This document shows, piece after piece, positions 1 through 10,090 of a stretch of 36,361 nt of DNA. How positions within the stretch are numbered: the stretch's first letter is position 1; the number at the start of each line of letters is the position of its first letter. This DNA comes from Chloroflexota bacterium (lineage in GTDB: Bacteria > Chloroflexota > Limnocylindria > Limnocylindrales > Limnocylindraceae), in assembly GCA_026389555.1 (NCBI GenBank), contig JAPLHQ010000073.1:1-36361 (forward strand), given 5' to 3'. Made by a program: the position numbers and the translations under genes. Below the pieces are notes generated by a model. It made no database searches. It was not told the DNA's origin and saw only the letters and a list, made by a program, of their open reading frames with translations.

Positions 1-1
1 G

Positions 2-571
2 CTCCTTCTCGATGAGCCGACAAACCATCTTGATGTTGATGCCTGTGAGTCCCTTGAACGCTTCCTCCTAGATGGTGAGCGAACGGTGTTGCTGGTAAGT
101 CACGACCGACGACTTCTTGAGCGCATTTGTACGGAGCTTTGGATCGTGAGCGATGGGCGAGTGGTTCGGTTCGATGGCGGGTGGCGCGCCTGGCGTGCCG
201 CTGTTGCCAACGGCTGGACCGCCGCCGCCGCAGATGATGTGGCGACCGCGGGCCGCTCTGGCGCTAGGACACCGAAGGCGGCTGCAGGGACGCCTGCGGT
301 AGTGAAACCTGTCGCCAAGAAGGCTGCTCCGGCTGCGCCAGTGGCGAAGCTGAGCAAGGAGCAGGCGCGCCGACGTCGTGCGGCGGTTGAGGCGGATCTT
401 GAGCGCTACGGCCTGAAGAAGTCCCAGCTTGAACTTGCGCTCCTCGATCCGCAGGTGCTCGCCTCATACACTGATCTTGCACGCGTCAGTAGCGAACTTG
501 CCGATGTTGCCGCCGCACTACTGGCGGCGGAAGAGGCGTGGCTCGAACTGGAAGGGGAGGGCGTCAGATGA
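2..571 (+). CDS. ABC-F family ATPase, C-terminal part (5' end outside window)
   Basis: The frame is open from the first bases and ends at TGA 569-571. The first residues read LLLDEPTNHLD, the Walker B and D-loop of the second ATPase domain of an ABC-F protein, followed by the switch histidine in LLVSHDRRLL. ABC-F proteins lack membrane segments and act on ribosomes (translation factors or antibiotic protection). After the ATPase come an Ala/Lys-rich linker (about residues 80-115 of the visible part) and a charged helical hairpin ending AEEAWLELE. That hairpin is typical of the C-terminal coiled coil of Uup/EttA-like members. The stop overlaps the coaE start (ATGA), so the two genes are probably translationally coupled. 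The subfamily cannot be told without the N-terminal half. Confidence 0.9.
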   Translation, partial: LLLDEPTNHLDVDACESLERFLLDGERTVLLVSHDRRLLERICTELWIVSDGRVVRFDGGWRAWRAAVANGWTAAAADDVATAGRSGARTPKAAAGTPAVVKPVAKKAAPAAPVAKLSKEQARRRRAAVEADLERYGLKKSQLELALLDPQVLASYTDLARVSSELADVAAALLAAEEAWLELEGEGVR

Positions 572-1215
572 AGATGATCGGCATTACGGGAGCGATCGGG
601 GCAGGGAAGAGTAGCGTCGCCCGCGCGCTCGTGGCCGACGCCGCACTCGCACGCGATCTTGGTGGCACTGTGCACTTCTTCAACGCGGATGACGCATTGC
701 GAGAAGCGCGCAATCAGGCTGGCCCACTTCGGGATGCAATTGTAAAACTTCTGCCCGCAGCGCAGGGCCCTGACGGGAGCCTTGACCAGGTTGCGCTTGC
801 GAGCGCTGCATTCAGCGACCCGGCGCTACTGAAGCAACTCGAGCTGCTGCAGTGGCCGGTTGCACGCGCGGCGGCGCACACGGCTCGTGATCAGGCGGTT
901 GCGGGTGGCGCCTCACTCCTCATCATTGAGGCGATCGCGCTCCTCAGCTCAGGGCTCGTAGAGGAGCTCGATGGTTATCTGATACTCACACTGCCGACAG
1001 CTGAGCGCCGCGAGCGCGCCGTTGGCCGCGGCATGAGCGGAGCGGCGTTTGATCTGCGTGATGCCGCCCAACACGGTCTGACCGAAGCGCTCCTCGCCGC
1101 AGGGGGCGTGGAGGTAAGCGCACGCGGTTCCGTTCAGGAGGTCGCAGCCGCGGCGGGTCGGGCGCTTCGCCTTCTATGCTCAACGGATGAACCGCACCCC
1201 GATCCAGCCACCTGA
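568..1215 (+). CDS. coaE: Dephospho-CoA kinase (divergent)
   Basis: This kinase phosphorylates the 3'-hydroxyl of dephospho-CoA with ATP, the last step of coenzyme A synthesis in the cytosol. The ATG at 568 overlaps the upstream stop as ATGA and puts the P-loop GAIGAGKS at residues 8-15, as expected. An in-frame upstream ATG at 538 would add ten non-conserved residues. Length is 215 aa, close to the usual 200. The core is recognisable ([36 protein letters not shown]). It is divergent: the usual DAD substrate motif reads NAD, and the lid has fewer arginines than normal. The end overlaps uvrB by 29 bp, and that stretch carries a promoter for uvrB. Another P-loop nucleotide kinase is possible but less likely. 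Confidence 0.78.
   Translation: MKMIGITGAIGAGKSSVARALVADAALARDLGGTVHFFNADDALREARNQAGPLRDAIVKLLPAAQGPDGSLDQVALASAAFSDPALLKQLELLQWPVARAAAHTARDQAVAGGASLLIIEAIALLSSGLVEELDGYLILTLPTAERRERAVGRGMSGAAFDLRDAAQHGLTEALLAAGGVEVSARGSVQEVAAAAGRALRLLCSTDEPHPDPAT
1175..1180 (+). promoter_or_regulatory. -10 element for uvrB, probable leaderless start
   Basis: TATGCT lies inside the end of coaE and is followed by six bases and then the uvrB ATG at 1187. No Shine-Dalgarno sequence precedes that ATG (CAACGG). A transcript starting about seven bases after the -10 would begin at the ATG itself. No convincing -35 is seen. The same layout recurs before secD, tpiA, ileS and the LCP gene. Confidence 0.5.
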
Positions 1216-3532
1216 TCACACCCCCGCACTCGGTGCGGCTTTCACGCTGCACTCCGACTTCCAGCCGACCGGCGATCAGCCGACGGCCATTGTCGAACTC
1301 GTTGATGGCGTAAGGAAGGGCCTGCATCATCAGGTCCTCCTCGGCGCAACTGGGACGGGGAAGACCTTCACGATCGCCAACGTCATCCAGCAGGTGCAGC
1401 GACCGACGCTCGTCCTTGCACACAACAAGACGCTTGCGGCGCAGCTTTATGCCGAGCTAAAGGAGTTCTTTCCAGAGAACGCGGTTGAGTACTTTGTCTC
1501 CTACTTCGACTACTACCAGCCAGAGGCCTACCTCCCGCGCTCTGACACCTACATTGAGAAGGACTCCAGCCGCAACGACGAGATTGACCAGTTGCGACAC
1601 GCGGCAACGAAGGCCCTCTTCGAGCGACGGGATACGATCATCGTCGCCTCAGTGAGCTGCATCTACGGTCTTGGCGCACCGGTGGACTACGGCGCAACGA
1701 TCTTGCGCGTACGCAAGGCGGGAAAGTACCGCCGCGATGCGATTCTGCGCCACCTCGTTGATCTTCAGTACCAGCGCAATGACGCCACGCTCGGTCGCGC
1801 CAAGTTCCGTGTCCGAGGGGACACCATTGAGGTACAGCCTGCTGGCGAGGAGACGATCCTTCGCGTGGAGTTCTTCGGCGACGAGGTGGAGCGCATCTCT
1901 GAGGTTGATCCGTTGACGGGTGAGATCTTGGCCGAGCGGAACGAGATGGTGATCTATCCGGCAACCCACTATGTGACGCCAACGGAGAAGCTCGCCGAAG
2001 CGATTCGCGACATTGAAAAGGAGATGGAGTCACGCTGCGGTGAGCTTGAGGCCTCCGGGAAGATCCTTGAGGCGGCGCGGCTGCGGCAGCGCACCACCTT
2101 CGACCTTGAGATGATGCGCGAGGTCGGCTACTGCTCCGGCATTGAGAACTACTCGCGCCACCTCTCGCGTCGTGAGCCAGGATCGCGCCCATGGACGCTG
2201 CTCGACTACTTCCCAGCAGATTGGCTCCTTGTGGTCGACGAGAGCCATATGAGCATCCCGCAGGTGGTGGGCATGTATAAGAACGACCGCTCGCGGAAGG
2301 AGATCCTTGTTGACTTCGGCTTCCGTCTGCCGAGCGCGCTTGATAATCGCCCGCTCACCTTTGAAGAGTTTGAGGCGAGTGTGCGTCAGGTGATCTATGT
2401 CTCCGCGACGCCGGGGAGCTACGAGATGACGAAGAAGGACCGCGTCGTTGAGCAGCTCATCCGGCCGACCGGTGTGGTGGATCCGAAGATCACGGTGATC
2501 CCGACAGCAGGGCAGATTGACGATTTGATGGCTCGCGTCCAAGAGCGCATCAAACGACGTGAGCGCGTGATCATCACGACCCTGACGAAACGGATGGCGG
2601 AGGAACTCGCCTCGTACCTTGAGGAGGCGGGGATCCGTGTCCGATACCTCCATAGCGAGATCGACACGCTGGAGCGAATTGAGATCCTGCGCGACCTCCG
2701 GCTCGGCGTCTTTGACGTGATCGTGGGGATCAACCTGCTGCGCGAAGGAATCGACCTCCCAGAGGTGACGCTCGTCGCAATCCTTGATGCGGATAAGGAG
2801 GGCTTCCTGCGCAGCGCGTGGGCGCTGATCCAGACGGTCGGTCGCGCGGCACGAAACACGGGTGGCGAGGTGATCTTCTACGCCGACAAGATGACCGAGT
2901 CGATGCGTGTGGCGATCTCCGAGACGGATCGCCGTCGCGGGATCCAGGAGCGCTGGAACGTGAAGCATGGGATCACCGCCACCACGATCAGCAAGCCGAT
3001 CCGCGATCTGAATGATCGCCTCCGAAGCGTTGCCGAGAAGGCCGACTCCTATGCTGGCGGCAAGGGTGGTGCACTCAGCGAGATCGGCCGAAGTGAAATT
3101 GAGAAGATGGTGAAGCAGCTTGAGGCGCAGATGCGCATCGCCGCGAAAGCGTTGGAGTTTGAGCGTGCCGCATCAATTCGCGATGAGCTGCGCAGCCTTC
3201 GCAGCGGTGTCCTTGAAGAGGATGCAGCCGCGAAGATCGGTCGTCTAGCAGAGCGTGCGGCGAGTGCCGCTGCGGAGCCGCGCGGTCGCGATCTGATGCC
3301 ACGGCGTGTGGCGAGCGGCGCCTCGCGCACGATCCTTGCCCCAGAGCTCGACACCGCCGCCGATTGGCTCCCTGGACTTCGCGACGAGCATGAGGAGTCT
3401 GATGAGACTGCGGCGGCCCCTGAATCGCCAAGTGGCACCGATTCGGTACTCTCACGGCGACGCACATGGGATCCAAACGTGACCCCGAACGTGATCAAAC
3501 GTCGCGGCGAGCGTCCGCGCAGGAGGGGCTGA
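1187..3532 (+). CDS. uvrB: UvrABC system protein B, excinuclease helicase subunit
   Basis: UvrB is handed DNA by UvrA, verifies the lesion with its beta-hairpin and recruits UvrC for incision. Visible motifs: Walker A GATGTGKT (53-60), the hairpin [16 protein letters not shown] (about 102-117), DESH (about 351), [14 protein letters not shown] (about 514), QTVGRAARN (about 549) and a UVR coiled-coil motif (about 637-672) that contacts UvrC. The start is the only ATG before the conserved DFQPTGDQP. At 781 aa it is longer than the usual ~670 because about 105 residues follow the UVR motif: a charged, low-complexity stretch ending in basic [14 protein letters not shown]. The stop is one base before the uvrA ATG. 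The start lies within coaE and probably has its own promoter. Confidence 0.97.
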   Translation: MNRTPIQPPDHTPALGAAFTLHSDFQPTGDQPTAIVELVDGVRKGLHHQVLLGATGTGKTFTIANVIQQVQRPTLVLAHNKTLAAQLYAELKEFFPENAVEYFVSYFDYYQPEAYLPRSDTYIEKDSSRNDEIDQLRHAATKALFERRDTIIVASVSCIYGLGAPVDYGATILRVRKAGKYRRDAILRHLVDLQYQRNDATLGRAKFRVRGDTIEVQPAGEETILRVEFFGDEVERISEVDPLTGEILAERNEMVIYPATHYVTPTEKLAEAIRDIEKEMESRCGELEASGKILEAARLRQRTTFDLEMMREVGYCSGIENYSRHLSRREPGSRPWTLLDYFPADWLLVVDESHMSIPQVVGMYKNDRSRKEILVDFGFRLPSALDNRPLTFEEFEASVRQVIYVSATPGSYEMTKKDRVVEQLIRPTGVVDPKITVIPTAGQIDDLMARVQERIKRRERVIITTLTKRMAEELASYLEEAGIRVRYLHSEIDTLERIEILRDLRLGVFDVIVGINLLREGIDLPEVTLVAILDADKEGFLRSAWALIQTVGRAARNTGGEVIFYADKMTESMRVAISETDRRRGIQERWNVKHGITATTISKPIRDLNDRLRSVAEKADSYAGGKGGALSEIGRSEIEKMVKQLEAQMRIAAKALEFERAASIRDELRSLRSGVLEEDAAAKIGRLAERAASAAAEPRGRDLMPRRVASGASRTILAPELDTAADWLPGLRDEHEESDETAAAPESPSGTDSVLSRRRTWDPNVTPNVIKRRGERPRRRG

Positions 3533-3533
3533 G

Positions 3534-6434
3534 ATGGTGCAAGAGAAGATCGTCATTCGGGGGGCGCGTGAACACAACCTGAAGGGGATTGATCTTGAGA
3601 TCCCGCGCGACCGACTCGTAGTTGTCACCGGCATCTCAGGCTCCGGAAAATCAAGCCTCGCCTTCGACACGATCTACGCCGAAGGGCAGCGTCGTTATGT
3701 GGAGAGCCTCTCCGCCTATGCGCGACAGTTCCTCGGCCAGATGGAGAAGCCGGACGTTGACCTGATTGACGGTCTCTCACCTGCAATCTCAATTGACCAG
3801 AAGGGCTCATCGCGCAATCCGCGCTCCACGGTGGGAACGATCACCGAGATCTGGGACCACCTGCGACTCCTCTACGCGCGTGCTGGCACGCCGCACTGTC
3901 CGAAGTGTGATCGGCCGATCAGTCGCGTTTCGCTCGATCACATCGTTGACGAGATCCTGCAGCTCCCCGACGGGACGCGCCTCCTCGTCCTCGGCCCCGT
4001 TCTCCGCGACCGAAAGGGTGAGGGGGAGACCTTCTTCCATTCCGCGCGAAAGGCGGGCTTCAGTCGCGTGCGCGTCAACGGGACGCTCTACGACCTTGAT
4101 GACGCGCCGAAGCTCGACAAGAAGAAGCGACACAGCATCGAGGTGGTGGTCGATCGTTTCGTCGTGCGACGACCGGTCGACGAGAAGGGGAAGCCGCTGC
4201 CGCCAGAGGATCGCAGCCGCCTCTCCGATTCAGTGGAGACGGCGCTGAAGCTTGGCGAGGGGCTCGTCATCATCTCCTCCTCCGCCGCGGAGGGATCGAA
4301 GCCAACCTTTGAGGAGCGACTCTTCAGCGAGAAGCTCGGCTGTCCTTACGACGGCACGGTGATGGATGATCTCGAGCCGCGATCGTTCAGCTTCAACTCA
4401 CCGCACGGCGCCTGCCCCGAGTGCACCGGCCTCGGCTTCCGACTTGAGGTCGATGCTGAGCGCGTGATTGATCCGGAGAAGTCGGTCCTTGAGGGTGGAC
4501 TCGTTCCGTGGTCGCGCTCACCAGAGGGGAGCTGGTACCTGAAGGTGGTGACCGCCGCGATGAAGGCGAAGAAGTGGAACCCGAAAACGCCGATCGGCGA
4601 ACTCCCCGCCGCCGCACAGGAGTATCTCCTCAACGCGGAGCGCGAAGATCGTTTCACCGTCACCTATGAGAACGCCAGCTACCGCAACACGTACAAGGCG
4701 GCATTCGAAGGGATCATCGCGAATCTTGAGCGCCGCCACCGCGAGACGGACTCCGAGCTGGTGCGCGTGGAGATCGAGCGCTACATGGTCAGCCGCCCCT
4801 GCCCAGAGTGCAAGGGGCGTCGCCTCAAGCCTGAGATGCTCGCCGTGCGCGTTGCGGAGAAGAACATCGCCGAGGTTGCAGCGATGCCGATCGGCGAGCT
4901 CACCACCTGGATCAACACCCTCACGCCACTCCTCGGCGAACGCGAGCGAACGATCGCCAAAGCGATCGTCAAGGAGATCGCCGAGCGCGCAGGCTTCTTA
5001 GTGGATGTTGGGCTCGACTACCTCACCGTTGATCGCACCGCCACGACGCTCTCTGGCGGTGAGGCGCAGCGCATCCGCCTCGCCACACAGATTGGCTCGC
5101 GGCTTGTGGGCGTGCTCTACATCCTCGACGAGCCATCAATCGGGTTGCACCAGCGCGACAACGCGCGCTTGATCACCACGCTGCTGCGACTCCGCGACCT
5201 TGGGAACACCGTGCTGGTTGTTGAGCACGACGAAGAGACGATTCGCACCGCTGACTGGATTGTTGACATCGGTCCAGGCGCGGGCGAGCTCGGTGGGAAG
5301 GTCGTCGTGAACGGCACGCTGAAGGCGTTAACCGACTCAAAGGACTCCATTACGGGCGCATTCATCCGTGGCGATCGCGCCGTGAAGATTCCGACAACAC
5401 GACGGAAGGGGAGTGGGAAGAGCATCGTCGTCAAGGGGGCGCGCGAACACAACCTGAAGGGGCTTGATGTGGAGTTCCCGCTCGGTCGATTCATTGCAGT
5501 GACGGGTGTCTCTGGGAGCGGGAAGAGCACGCTGGTGACCGACATCTTGCAGAAGGCGATCGCCCGCAAGCTCCACGGGACGAAAGAGCGACCAGGTGCA
5601 CACGATCGGGTCACCGGGCTTGATCAGATTGATAAGGCGATCGAGATCGATCAGAGTCCGATCGGCCGCACGCCACGATCCAACCCTGCGACGTATGTGG
5701 GGCTCTTCACGCCGATCCGTGAACTCTTCGCTGCGACGCAGGAGGCGCGACTTCGTGGTTACTCTGCTGGGCGCTTCTCCTTCAACGTGAAGGGTGGACG
5801 CTGTGAGACCTGCTCCGGCGACGGCATCCTGCAGATTGAGATGCAGTTCCTCCCAGACGTCTATGTCCCCTGCGAAACCTGCCGCGGGAAGCGCTACAAC
5901 CGCGAGGCGCTCGATGTCACCTGGAAGGGGATGACGATCGCCGATGTGCTTGAGTTGCAGGTGAATGATGCGTTAGAGCGTTTTGACGCGATCCCAGCAA
6001 TCCGCAATCGCCTGAAAACGTTGAGCGAGGTCGGCCTCGGATATCTGCGGCTCGGTCAACCAGCAACGACGCTCTCTGGCGGCGAGGCCCAGCGCATTAA
6101 GCTCGCGACCGAACTTGCGCGTCGCTCCACTGGTCGCACGGCGTACATCCTTGATGAGCCGACCACTGGCCTGCACTTCGCCGATGTTGAGCGTCTCCTT
6201 GAGGTGCTGCACCGCCTCGTGGATGGCGGAAATAGCGTCATCGTGATCGAGCACAACCTTGATGTGATCAAGACCGCCGACTGGGTGATTGATCTTGGGC
6301 CAGATGGTGGTGATCGTGGTGGCGAGCTGATCGCCGAAGGGACGCCAGAGCAGGTGGCGAAGGTGAAGGCGAGCCACACCGGGCGCTACCTTGCGCTTGC
6401 GCTGCGCGGTGAGCCGATCCGGTCGTTGGAGTAA
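3534..6434 (+). CDS. uvrA: UvrABC system protein A, damage-sensing ATPase
   Basis: UvrA dimers scan DNA for bulky lesions and load UvrB. The 966 aa match the family. Two ABC ATPase units are present: Walker A GISGSGKS (33-40), signature [11 protein letters not shown] (about 506) and Walker [11 protein letters not shown] (about 529) in the first; GVSGSGKST (about 658), [11 protein letters not shown] (about 846) and [10 protein letters not shown] (about 871) in the second. The zinc finger needed for damage recognition is intact (CETC...CETC, about 756-785). The first zinc finger is degenerate: where CxxC is expected it reads CPYD, although the downstream CPEC is kept. A strong Shine-Dalgarno AGGAGG (3521-3526) precedes the ATG. 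Gene spacing puts it in one operon with uvrB. Confidence 0.98.
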   Translation: MVQEKIVIRGAREHNLKGIDLEIPRDRLVVVTGISGSGKSSLAFDTIYAEGQRRYVESLSAYARQFLGQMEKPDVDLIDGLSPAISIDQKGSSRNPRSTVGTITEIWDHLRLLYARAGTPHCPKCDRPISRVSLDHIVDEILQLPDGTRLLVLGPVLRDRKGEGETFFHSARKAGFSRVRVNGTLYDLDDAPKLDKKKRHSIEVVVDRFVVRRPVDEKGKPLPPEDRSRLSDSVETALKLGEGLVIISSSAAEGSKPTFEERLFSEKLGCPYDGTVMDDLEPRSFSFNSPHGACPECTGLGFRLEVDAERVIDPEKSVLEGGLVPWSRSPEGSWYLKVVTAAMKAKKWNPKTPIGELPAAAQEYLLNAEREDRFTVTYENASYRNTYKAAFEGIIANLERRHRETDSELVRVEIERYMVSRPCPECKGRRLKPEMLAVRVAEKNIAEVAAMPIGELTTWINTLTPLLGERERTIAKAIVKEIAERAGFLVDVGLDYLTVDRTATTLSGGEAQRIRLATQIGSRLVGVLYILDEPSIGLHQRDNARLITTLLRLRDLGNTVLVVEHDEETIRTADWIVDIGPGAGELGGKVVVNGTLKALTDSKDSITGAFIRGDRAVKIPTTRRKGSGKSIVVKGAREHNLKGLDVEFPLGRFIAVTGVSGSGKSTLVTDILQKAIARKLHGTKERPGAHDRVTGLDQIDKAIEIDQSPIGRTPRSNPATYVGLFTPIRELFAATQEARLRGYSAGRFSFNVKGGRCETCSGDGILQIEMQFLPDVYVPCETCRGKRYNREALDVTWKGMTIADVLELQVNDALERFDAIPAIRNRLKTLSEVGLGYLRLGQPATTLSGGEAQRIKLATELARRSTGRTAYILDEPTTGLHFADVERLLEVLHRLVDGGNSVIVIEHNLDVIKTADWVIDLGPDGGDRGGELIAEGTPEQVAKVKASHTGRYLALALRGEPIRSLE

Positions 6435-6436
6435 AC

Positions 6437-6784
6437 ATGGCGGAGGCTGAGCTCCCTCGACACGCCGACGAGCAACTCGATCAGGCGGGGCTTCACGCCG
6501 CACTCCTTATTGAGCAGGTGATGAGCGCACTTCCAACCGAGCCGCTTCGTACTCGGTTCGCTCCGCTGACACGCCATGCGGCGCAACTCCGCGATGCGAG
6601 CGGGGAGTCGCTCCGCAAGAGCGTCGTTGCCACCCGCGCCGCACTCGGTCCGGGTGACGGGCTCGCCGACTACGTTGAGTCACACCTCGCCGTTGCACTT
6701 CGTGAGGCGCTTGATGATGTGCTGCGCATCCTGAACCGACGCGCCGCCAATCGCGCACGACCCCCGCGTCGTGCGGACGCCTAG
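6437..6784 (+). CDS. Small protein of unknown function in the uvr operon
   Basis: This 115-aa open frame sits 2 bp after the uvrA stop and 6 bp before the uvrC start, with GGAG at 6428-6431 as ribosome binding site. Its position and spacing argue that it is a real gene. I recognise no family. The sequence is rich in Ala, Leu, Arg and Glu, looks mostly helical (for example residues 15-33, 39-70 and 78-100), has no signal peptide or membrane segment, and ends in a basic tail (RRAANRARPPRRADA). It contains no Cys. A small helical partner of a DNA repair protein would fit the context, but this is inference from position only. Confidence 0.7.
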   Translation: MAEAELPRHADEQLDQAGLHAALLIEQVMSALPTEPLRTRFAPLTRHAAQLRDASGESLRKSVVATRAALGPGDGLADYVESHLAVALREALDDVLRILNRRAANRARPPRRADA

Positions 6785-6790
6785 GACGCG

Positions 6791-8647
6791 ATGATCCCCG
6801 AGGCGATCTCCGCCGCGCTGCAGGTGCTCCCTGACGCTCCTGGCGTCTACCTCTTCTCGGATGTGGAGGGGAAGATCATCTACGTCGGAAAGGCTTCGCG
6901 CCTCACGCAGCGCGTTCGAAGCTACTGGCACTCCAACACCACGCCTGGTGCGCACCGTATTCGTGATGTGATCGATCAGGTCGCAACGCTTGAGTGGACC
7001 GTGACCGATTCAGTGAAGGAGGCGCTCCTCCTTGAGGCAACACTGATCCGAAAGCACCTGCCGCGCTACAACGTGCGCCTGCGTGATGATCGGAGCTATC
7101 CATATATCCGCGTCACCGCTGGTCCATATCCTCGCGTTGAGCGAACGCGCCGTCTGGTGCGCGACGGATCACGCTACTTCGGGCCGTACACCGGGCCAGG
7201 CTCCGTCAATACCGCGATGGAGGCGGCGCGTCGCCTCTTCCAGTTCCGCACCTGTGAGATTCCGATCGCGGCAGAGCAGCAGGCACTGCAGCGACCCTGC
7301 CTCCTCTTTCATCTGAAGCGTTGTCAGGGACCCTGCCTCGGCAACGTTCCTGTTGCGGAGTACGGCGCAGAGATCAAAGGGCTTGAACTCTTCCTCGGCG
7401 GGAGATCACGCGGCGCAGTGAAGGTGCTGCGCGAGCGCATGGAGCGCGCCAGTGAAACCGAAGCGTACGAGGATGCGGCGCGGCTACGCGATGCGATCAC
7501 CTCACTTGAGCGTGATGCTGAGGCGCAGCGCGTCCCTCCTGCGGGACGACCCGACGAGGATCTTCTCGGCATTGCGCGACACGGAGATCGTGCTGCCATC
7601 GCCTGCTTCCAGATCCGTGACGCGGCGCTTGTTGGTCGTGATGTGCACCGCCTAGACGCGAAGGGGGTGAGCGATGAAGAGCTGCTCGCCTCGTTCATGA
7701 GCCAGTACTACGCGCGTGCAGGAGAGATCCCGCCATCAATCGCCACGGCGCTTCCTATTGGTGATCCAGAGATGGAGGACTTCTTAGCGGCACGGCGTGA
7801 AGGGAGTGTTGAGCTCCGCGTCCCGCTCCGTGGTGATCGTGTCCGCATCCTGCGCCTCGCTGAGCGAAATGCGCTGGAAGGTCTGATCCGCAGTGAGGCG
7901 GAAGATGACGCCGATCGCGAACGCGCTGAGGCGGCGCTCTCCGCCCTTTCGGTTGCCCTGAACCTTCCGAGCGCGCCGACGCGCATTGAGTGCACTGACG
8001 TCTCTACGATCCAGGGTTCTTTCACCGTCGCCTCGCTCACCGTTGCGATGGATGGTCGTCTTGCTCCGAAGGAGTACCGTCGCTTCAAGATCAAAGGGGT
8101 GCAGGGCCAAGATGACTTTGCTGCGCATACGGAAGCGCTGACGCGACGCTTCGCCCGGAGTGCTGGCACTTCTAGTGAGAAGGCGGGTGAGGCCGAGGCG
8201 CGGGCGTGGGCGCTGCCCGACCTTCTCGTTATTGACGGTGGTCGCGGACAGGTATCCGCCGCCGCAGCGGTACTTGAGGCGGCGGGTCTCAACATTCCGT
8301 TGATTGGCCTTGCGAAAGAGCGAGAAGAGATCTGGCCGAGCGGAGCGACCACGCCACTGCTCCTCCCCGCAACTGATCCTGGGCTGCGGCTGTTGCAGCG
8401 ACTTCGTGACGAAGCGCACCGCTTTGCGATCGGTTATCACCGCACCCTGAGGAGTCGCGCGGCGACGGAGAGCCGGCTCGACAGCATCCCTGGCCTTGGC
8501 GCTGCGCGGAGGAAGGCGCTACTGCGACAGTTCGGCTCCGTCGCCGGGGTTGCCGCCGCGAGCCCCGACGAGCTCGCCACCGTCCCTGGGGTGGGGGAGC
8601 GCCTCGCCGCCGCCATCAGTGCTGCGCTCGCCGCCGACCGACGCTGA
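6791..8647 (+). CDS. uvrC: UvrABC system protein C, dual-incision endonuclease
   Basis: UvrC cuts the damaged strand on both sides of the lesion bound by UvrB. Domain order is complete for 618 aa. The GIY-YIG nuclease is at about 16-95 (GVYLF, IIYVGKA) and makes the 3' cut. A UVR motif at about 210-245 (AYEDAARLRDAITSLE) pairs with UvrB. An RNase H-like nuclease (ECTDVSTIQGS at about 397; LLVIDGGRGQ at about 477) makes the 5' cut. Tandem helix-hairpin-helix motifs lie at the C terminus (IPGLGAARRKALL, VPGVGERLAAAI). The start ATG follows the small unknown gene by 6 bp with an AGGAC-like binding site. The gene ends the excision repair operon; a new promoter follows for secD. Confidence 0.97.
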   Translation: MIPEAISAALQVLPDAPGVYLFSDVEGKIIYVGKASRLTQRVRSYWHSNTTPGAHRIRDVIDQVATLEWTVTDSVKEALLLEATLIRKHLPRYNVRLRDDRSYPYIRVTAGPYPRVERTRRLVRDGSRYFGPYTGPGSVNTAMEAARRLFQFRTCEIPIAAEQQALQRPCLLFHLKRCQGPCLGNVPVAEYGAEIKGLELFLGGRSRGAVKVLRERMERASETEAYEDAARLRDAITSLERDAEAQRVPPAGRPDEDLLGIARHGDRAAIACFQIRDAALVGRDVHRLDAKGVSDEELLASFMSQYYARAGEIPPSIATALPIGDPEMEDFLAARREGSVELRVPLRGDRVRILRLAERNALEGLIRSEAEDDADRERAEAALSALSVALNLPSAPTRIECTDVSTIQGSFTVASLTVAMDGRLAPKEYRRFKIKGVQGQDDFAAHTEALTRRFARSAGTSSEKAGEAEARAWALPDLLVIDGGRGQVSAAAAVLEAAGLNIPLIGLAKEREEIWPSGATTPLLLPATDPGLRLLQRLRDEAHRFAIGYHRTLRSRAATESRLDSIPGLGAARRKALLRQFGSVAGVAAASPDELATVPGVGERLAAAISAALAADRR

Positions 8648-8670
8648 CGACCGACGCTGATCGGCACCCC

Positions 8671-8679
8671 TGCTAGGAT
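8671..8679 (+). promoter_or_regulatory. Extended -10 promoter for secDF, probable leaderless start
   Basis: TGC-TAGGAT is an extended -10 element followed by seven bases and then the secD ATG at 8687. A weak -35 candidate (CCGACG, 8651-8656) lies 17 bp upstream. No purine-rich ribosome binding site separates the -10 from the ATG, so the mRNA probably starts at or one base before the start codon. Confidence 0.55.
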
Positions 8680-8686
8680 TCGTCAG

Positions 8687-10090
8687 ATGCGGAAGTACAC
8701 GCCTTACATGATCCTCGCCATCGGGCTGCTCGCTCTCGCGATCGACCTCCTCCCAAACCTGAAGCTCCCAGATAGCCGAGCAACAGACGGGACGCGACCG
8801 ATTGAGACGAAGCTCGGCCTTGACCTTCGCGGCGGCCTCCGTGTGGAGTATCAAGTCCAGCCGGTCGATGGCGTGATCGCCACCGCGGCAGACGTTGCAA
8901 CCATTCGCGACATCATTGAGCGTCGCGTCAACTCCACCGGTGTCTCTGAGCCGCTTGTTCAGACCCAGGGGAGCGACCGCATCATCGTGGAGCTTCCGGG
9001 GGTCAGTGACCCCGATGCAATCCGTGCACTTCTCGGCACTACGGGGCGCCTCGACTTCATCCCGCTCCCTGTTGAGACCTACGGGTCGATCGATGTTGCG
9101 ACCGGAACGCCAACAGCAGGCGTGAAGCCAGTCCCAGGGCAGGGGGCGCTGCTTGATGACCCCACACTGACGCCACTCTTCTCTGGCGACCAGATCTCCA
9201 CCTCGAGCGTCTCAACAGACGACACGGGTCAGCGCGTCGTCTCATTTAGCTTGAAGTCTGAAGGGGCCGACCTCTTCTCAACCTATACGAGCGAGAACAT
9301 TGGCTCGTACTTCGCGATCGCACTCGACGGCACAATCGTGTCCGCGCCGTATATCCAGAGCGCGATCACGGGCGGTGAAGGTCAGATCAGCGGCGGTGGA
9401 GGAAGCGGCTTTGCACTAGAAGAGGCAACAAGCCTCGTCACCATCCTAAAGTTTGGTTCGCTCCCATTCCCGATCGCCGAGATTGGCGTGACGGAGGTGA
9501 AGGCTACGCTTGGCGCCGCCTTCCTCGGTCAGGCGCTCTTCGCCGGAGCGGTGGGCATCCTGCTCGTCTTCCTCTTCATGATCATGCACTACCGACTCGC
9601 AGGTCTTGTTGCGAGCGGTGCACTGATCTTCTACATGCTGATCGTCCTCGCCCTCTTCCGTCTCATCCCGGTCACCCTGACGCTTGCCGGCATTGCCGGT
9701 TTCGTCCTCTCGATCGGAATGGCGGTTGACGCCAACATCCTGATCTTTGAACGGACGAAAGAGGAGTTGCGTATTGGGAAGGGGATTATCCCTGCAGTCG
9801 AAGCTGGTTTCAGCCGTGCCTGGAACTCCATCCTTGACTCAAACGTCTCAAGCTTGATCACGGCGTTCATCCTCTTCTACTTCGGGTCGTCCACCATCAA
9901 GGGCTTTGCGCTCGTCCTGATCATCGGTGTGCTCTGCTCCATGTTCACTGCGATCAGCCTGACACGCGTGATGCTGCGCGCCGTGATCCATCAGCCTCGC
10001 TTCTCATCGCCATATCTCTACGGCGTTGGGCGAGGGGATCTTGATTCGGAGACAGCCGCGCTGAAGGCTGCTGGTGCACAGCATGAATAA
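8687..10090 (+). CDS. secD: Protein translocase subunit SecD
   Basis: SecD, with SecF, pulls exported proteins out of the SecYEG channel using the proton gradient. The 467-aa protein starts with a membrane segment (about 7-24), then the conserved GLDLRGGL (about 44-51), then the large extracytoplasmic P1 domain. The C-terminal half carries five membrane segments (from about residue 275) with the hallmark GMAVDANILIFERTKEEL. It is shorter than the E. coli protein (about 615) but near the length common in Gram-positives and Chloroflexota. It overlaps secF by 8 bp if secF starts at the ATG. The start at 8687 has no Shine-Dalgarno but is placed exactly after a -10 element. Confidence 0.97.
   Translation: MRKYTPYMILAIGLLALAIDLLPNLKLPDSRATDGTRPIETKLGLDLRGGLRVEYQVQPVDGVIATAADVATIRDIIERRVNSTGVSEPLVQTQGSDRIIVELPGVSDPDAIRALLGTTGRLDFIPLPVETYGSIDVATGTPTAGVKPVPGQGALLDDPTLTPLFSGDQISTSSVSTDDTGQRVVSFSLKSEGADLFSTYTSENIGSYFAIALDGTIVSAPYIQSAITGGEGQISGGGGSGFALEEATSLVTILKFGSLPFPIAEIGVTEVKATLGAAFLGQALFAGAVGILLVFLFMIMHYRLAGLVASGALIFYMLIVLALFRLIPVTLTLAGIAGFVLSIGMAVDANILIFERTKEELRIGKGIIPAVEAGFSRAWNSILDSNVSSLITAFILFYFGSSTIKGFALVLIIGVLCSMFTAISLTRVMLRAVIHQPRFSSPYLYGVGRGDLDSETAALKAAGAQHE

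Noticed and set aside
2030-2968. 312-aa open frame on the - strand inside uvrB
   Set aside because: It is antisense to a strongly conserved gene, has no recognisable domain and no ribosome binding site; long shadow frames are expected at this GC content.
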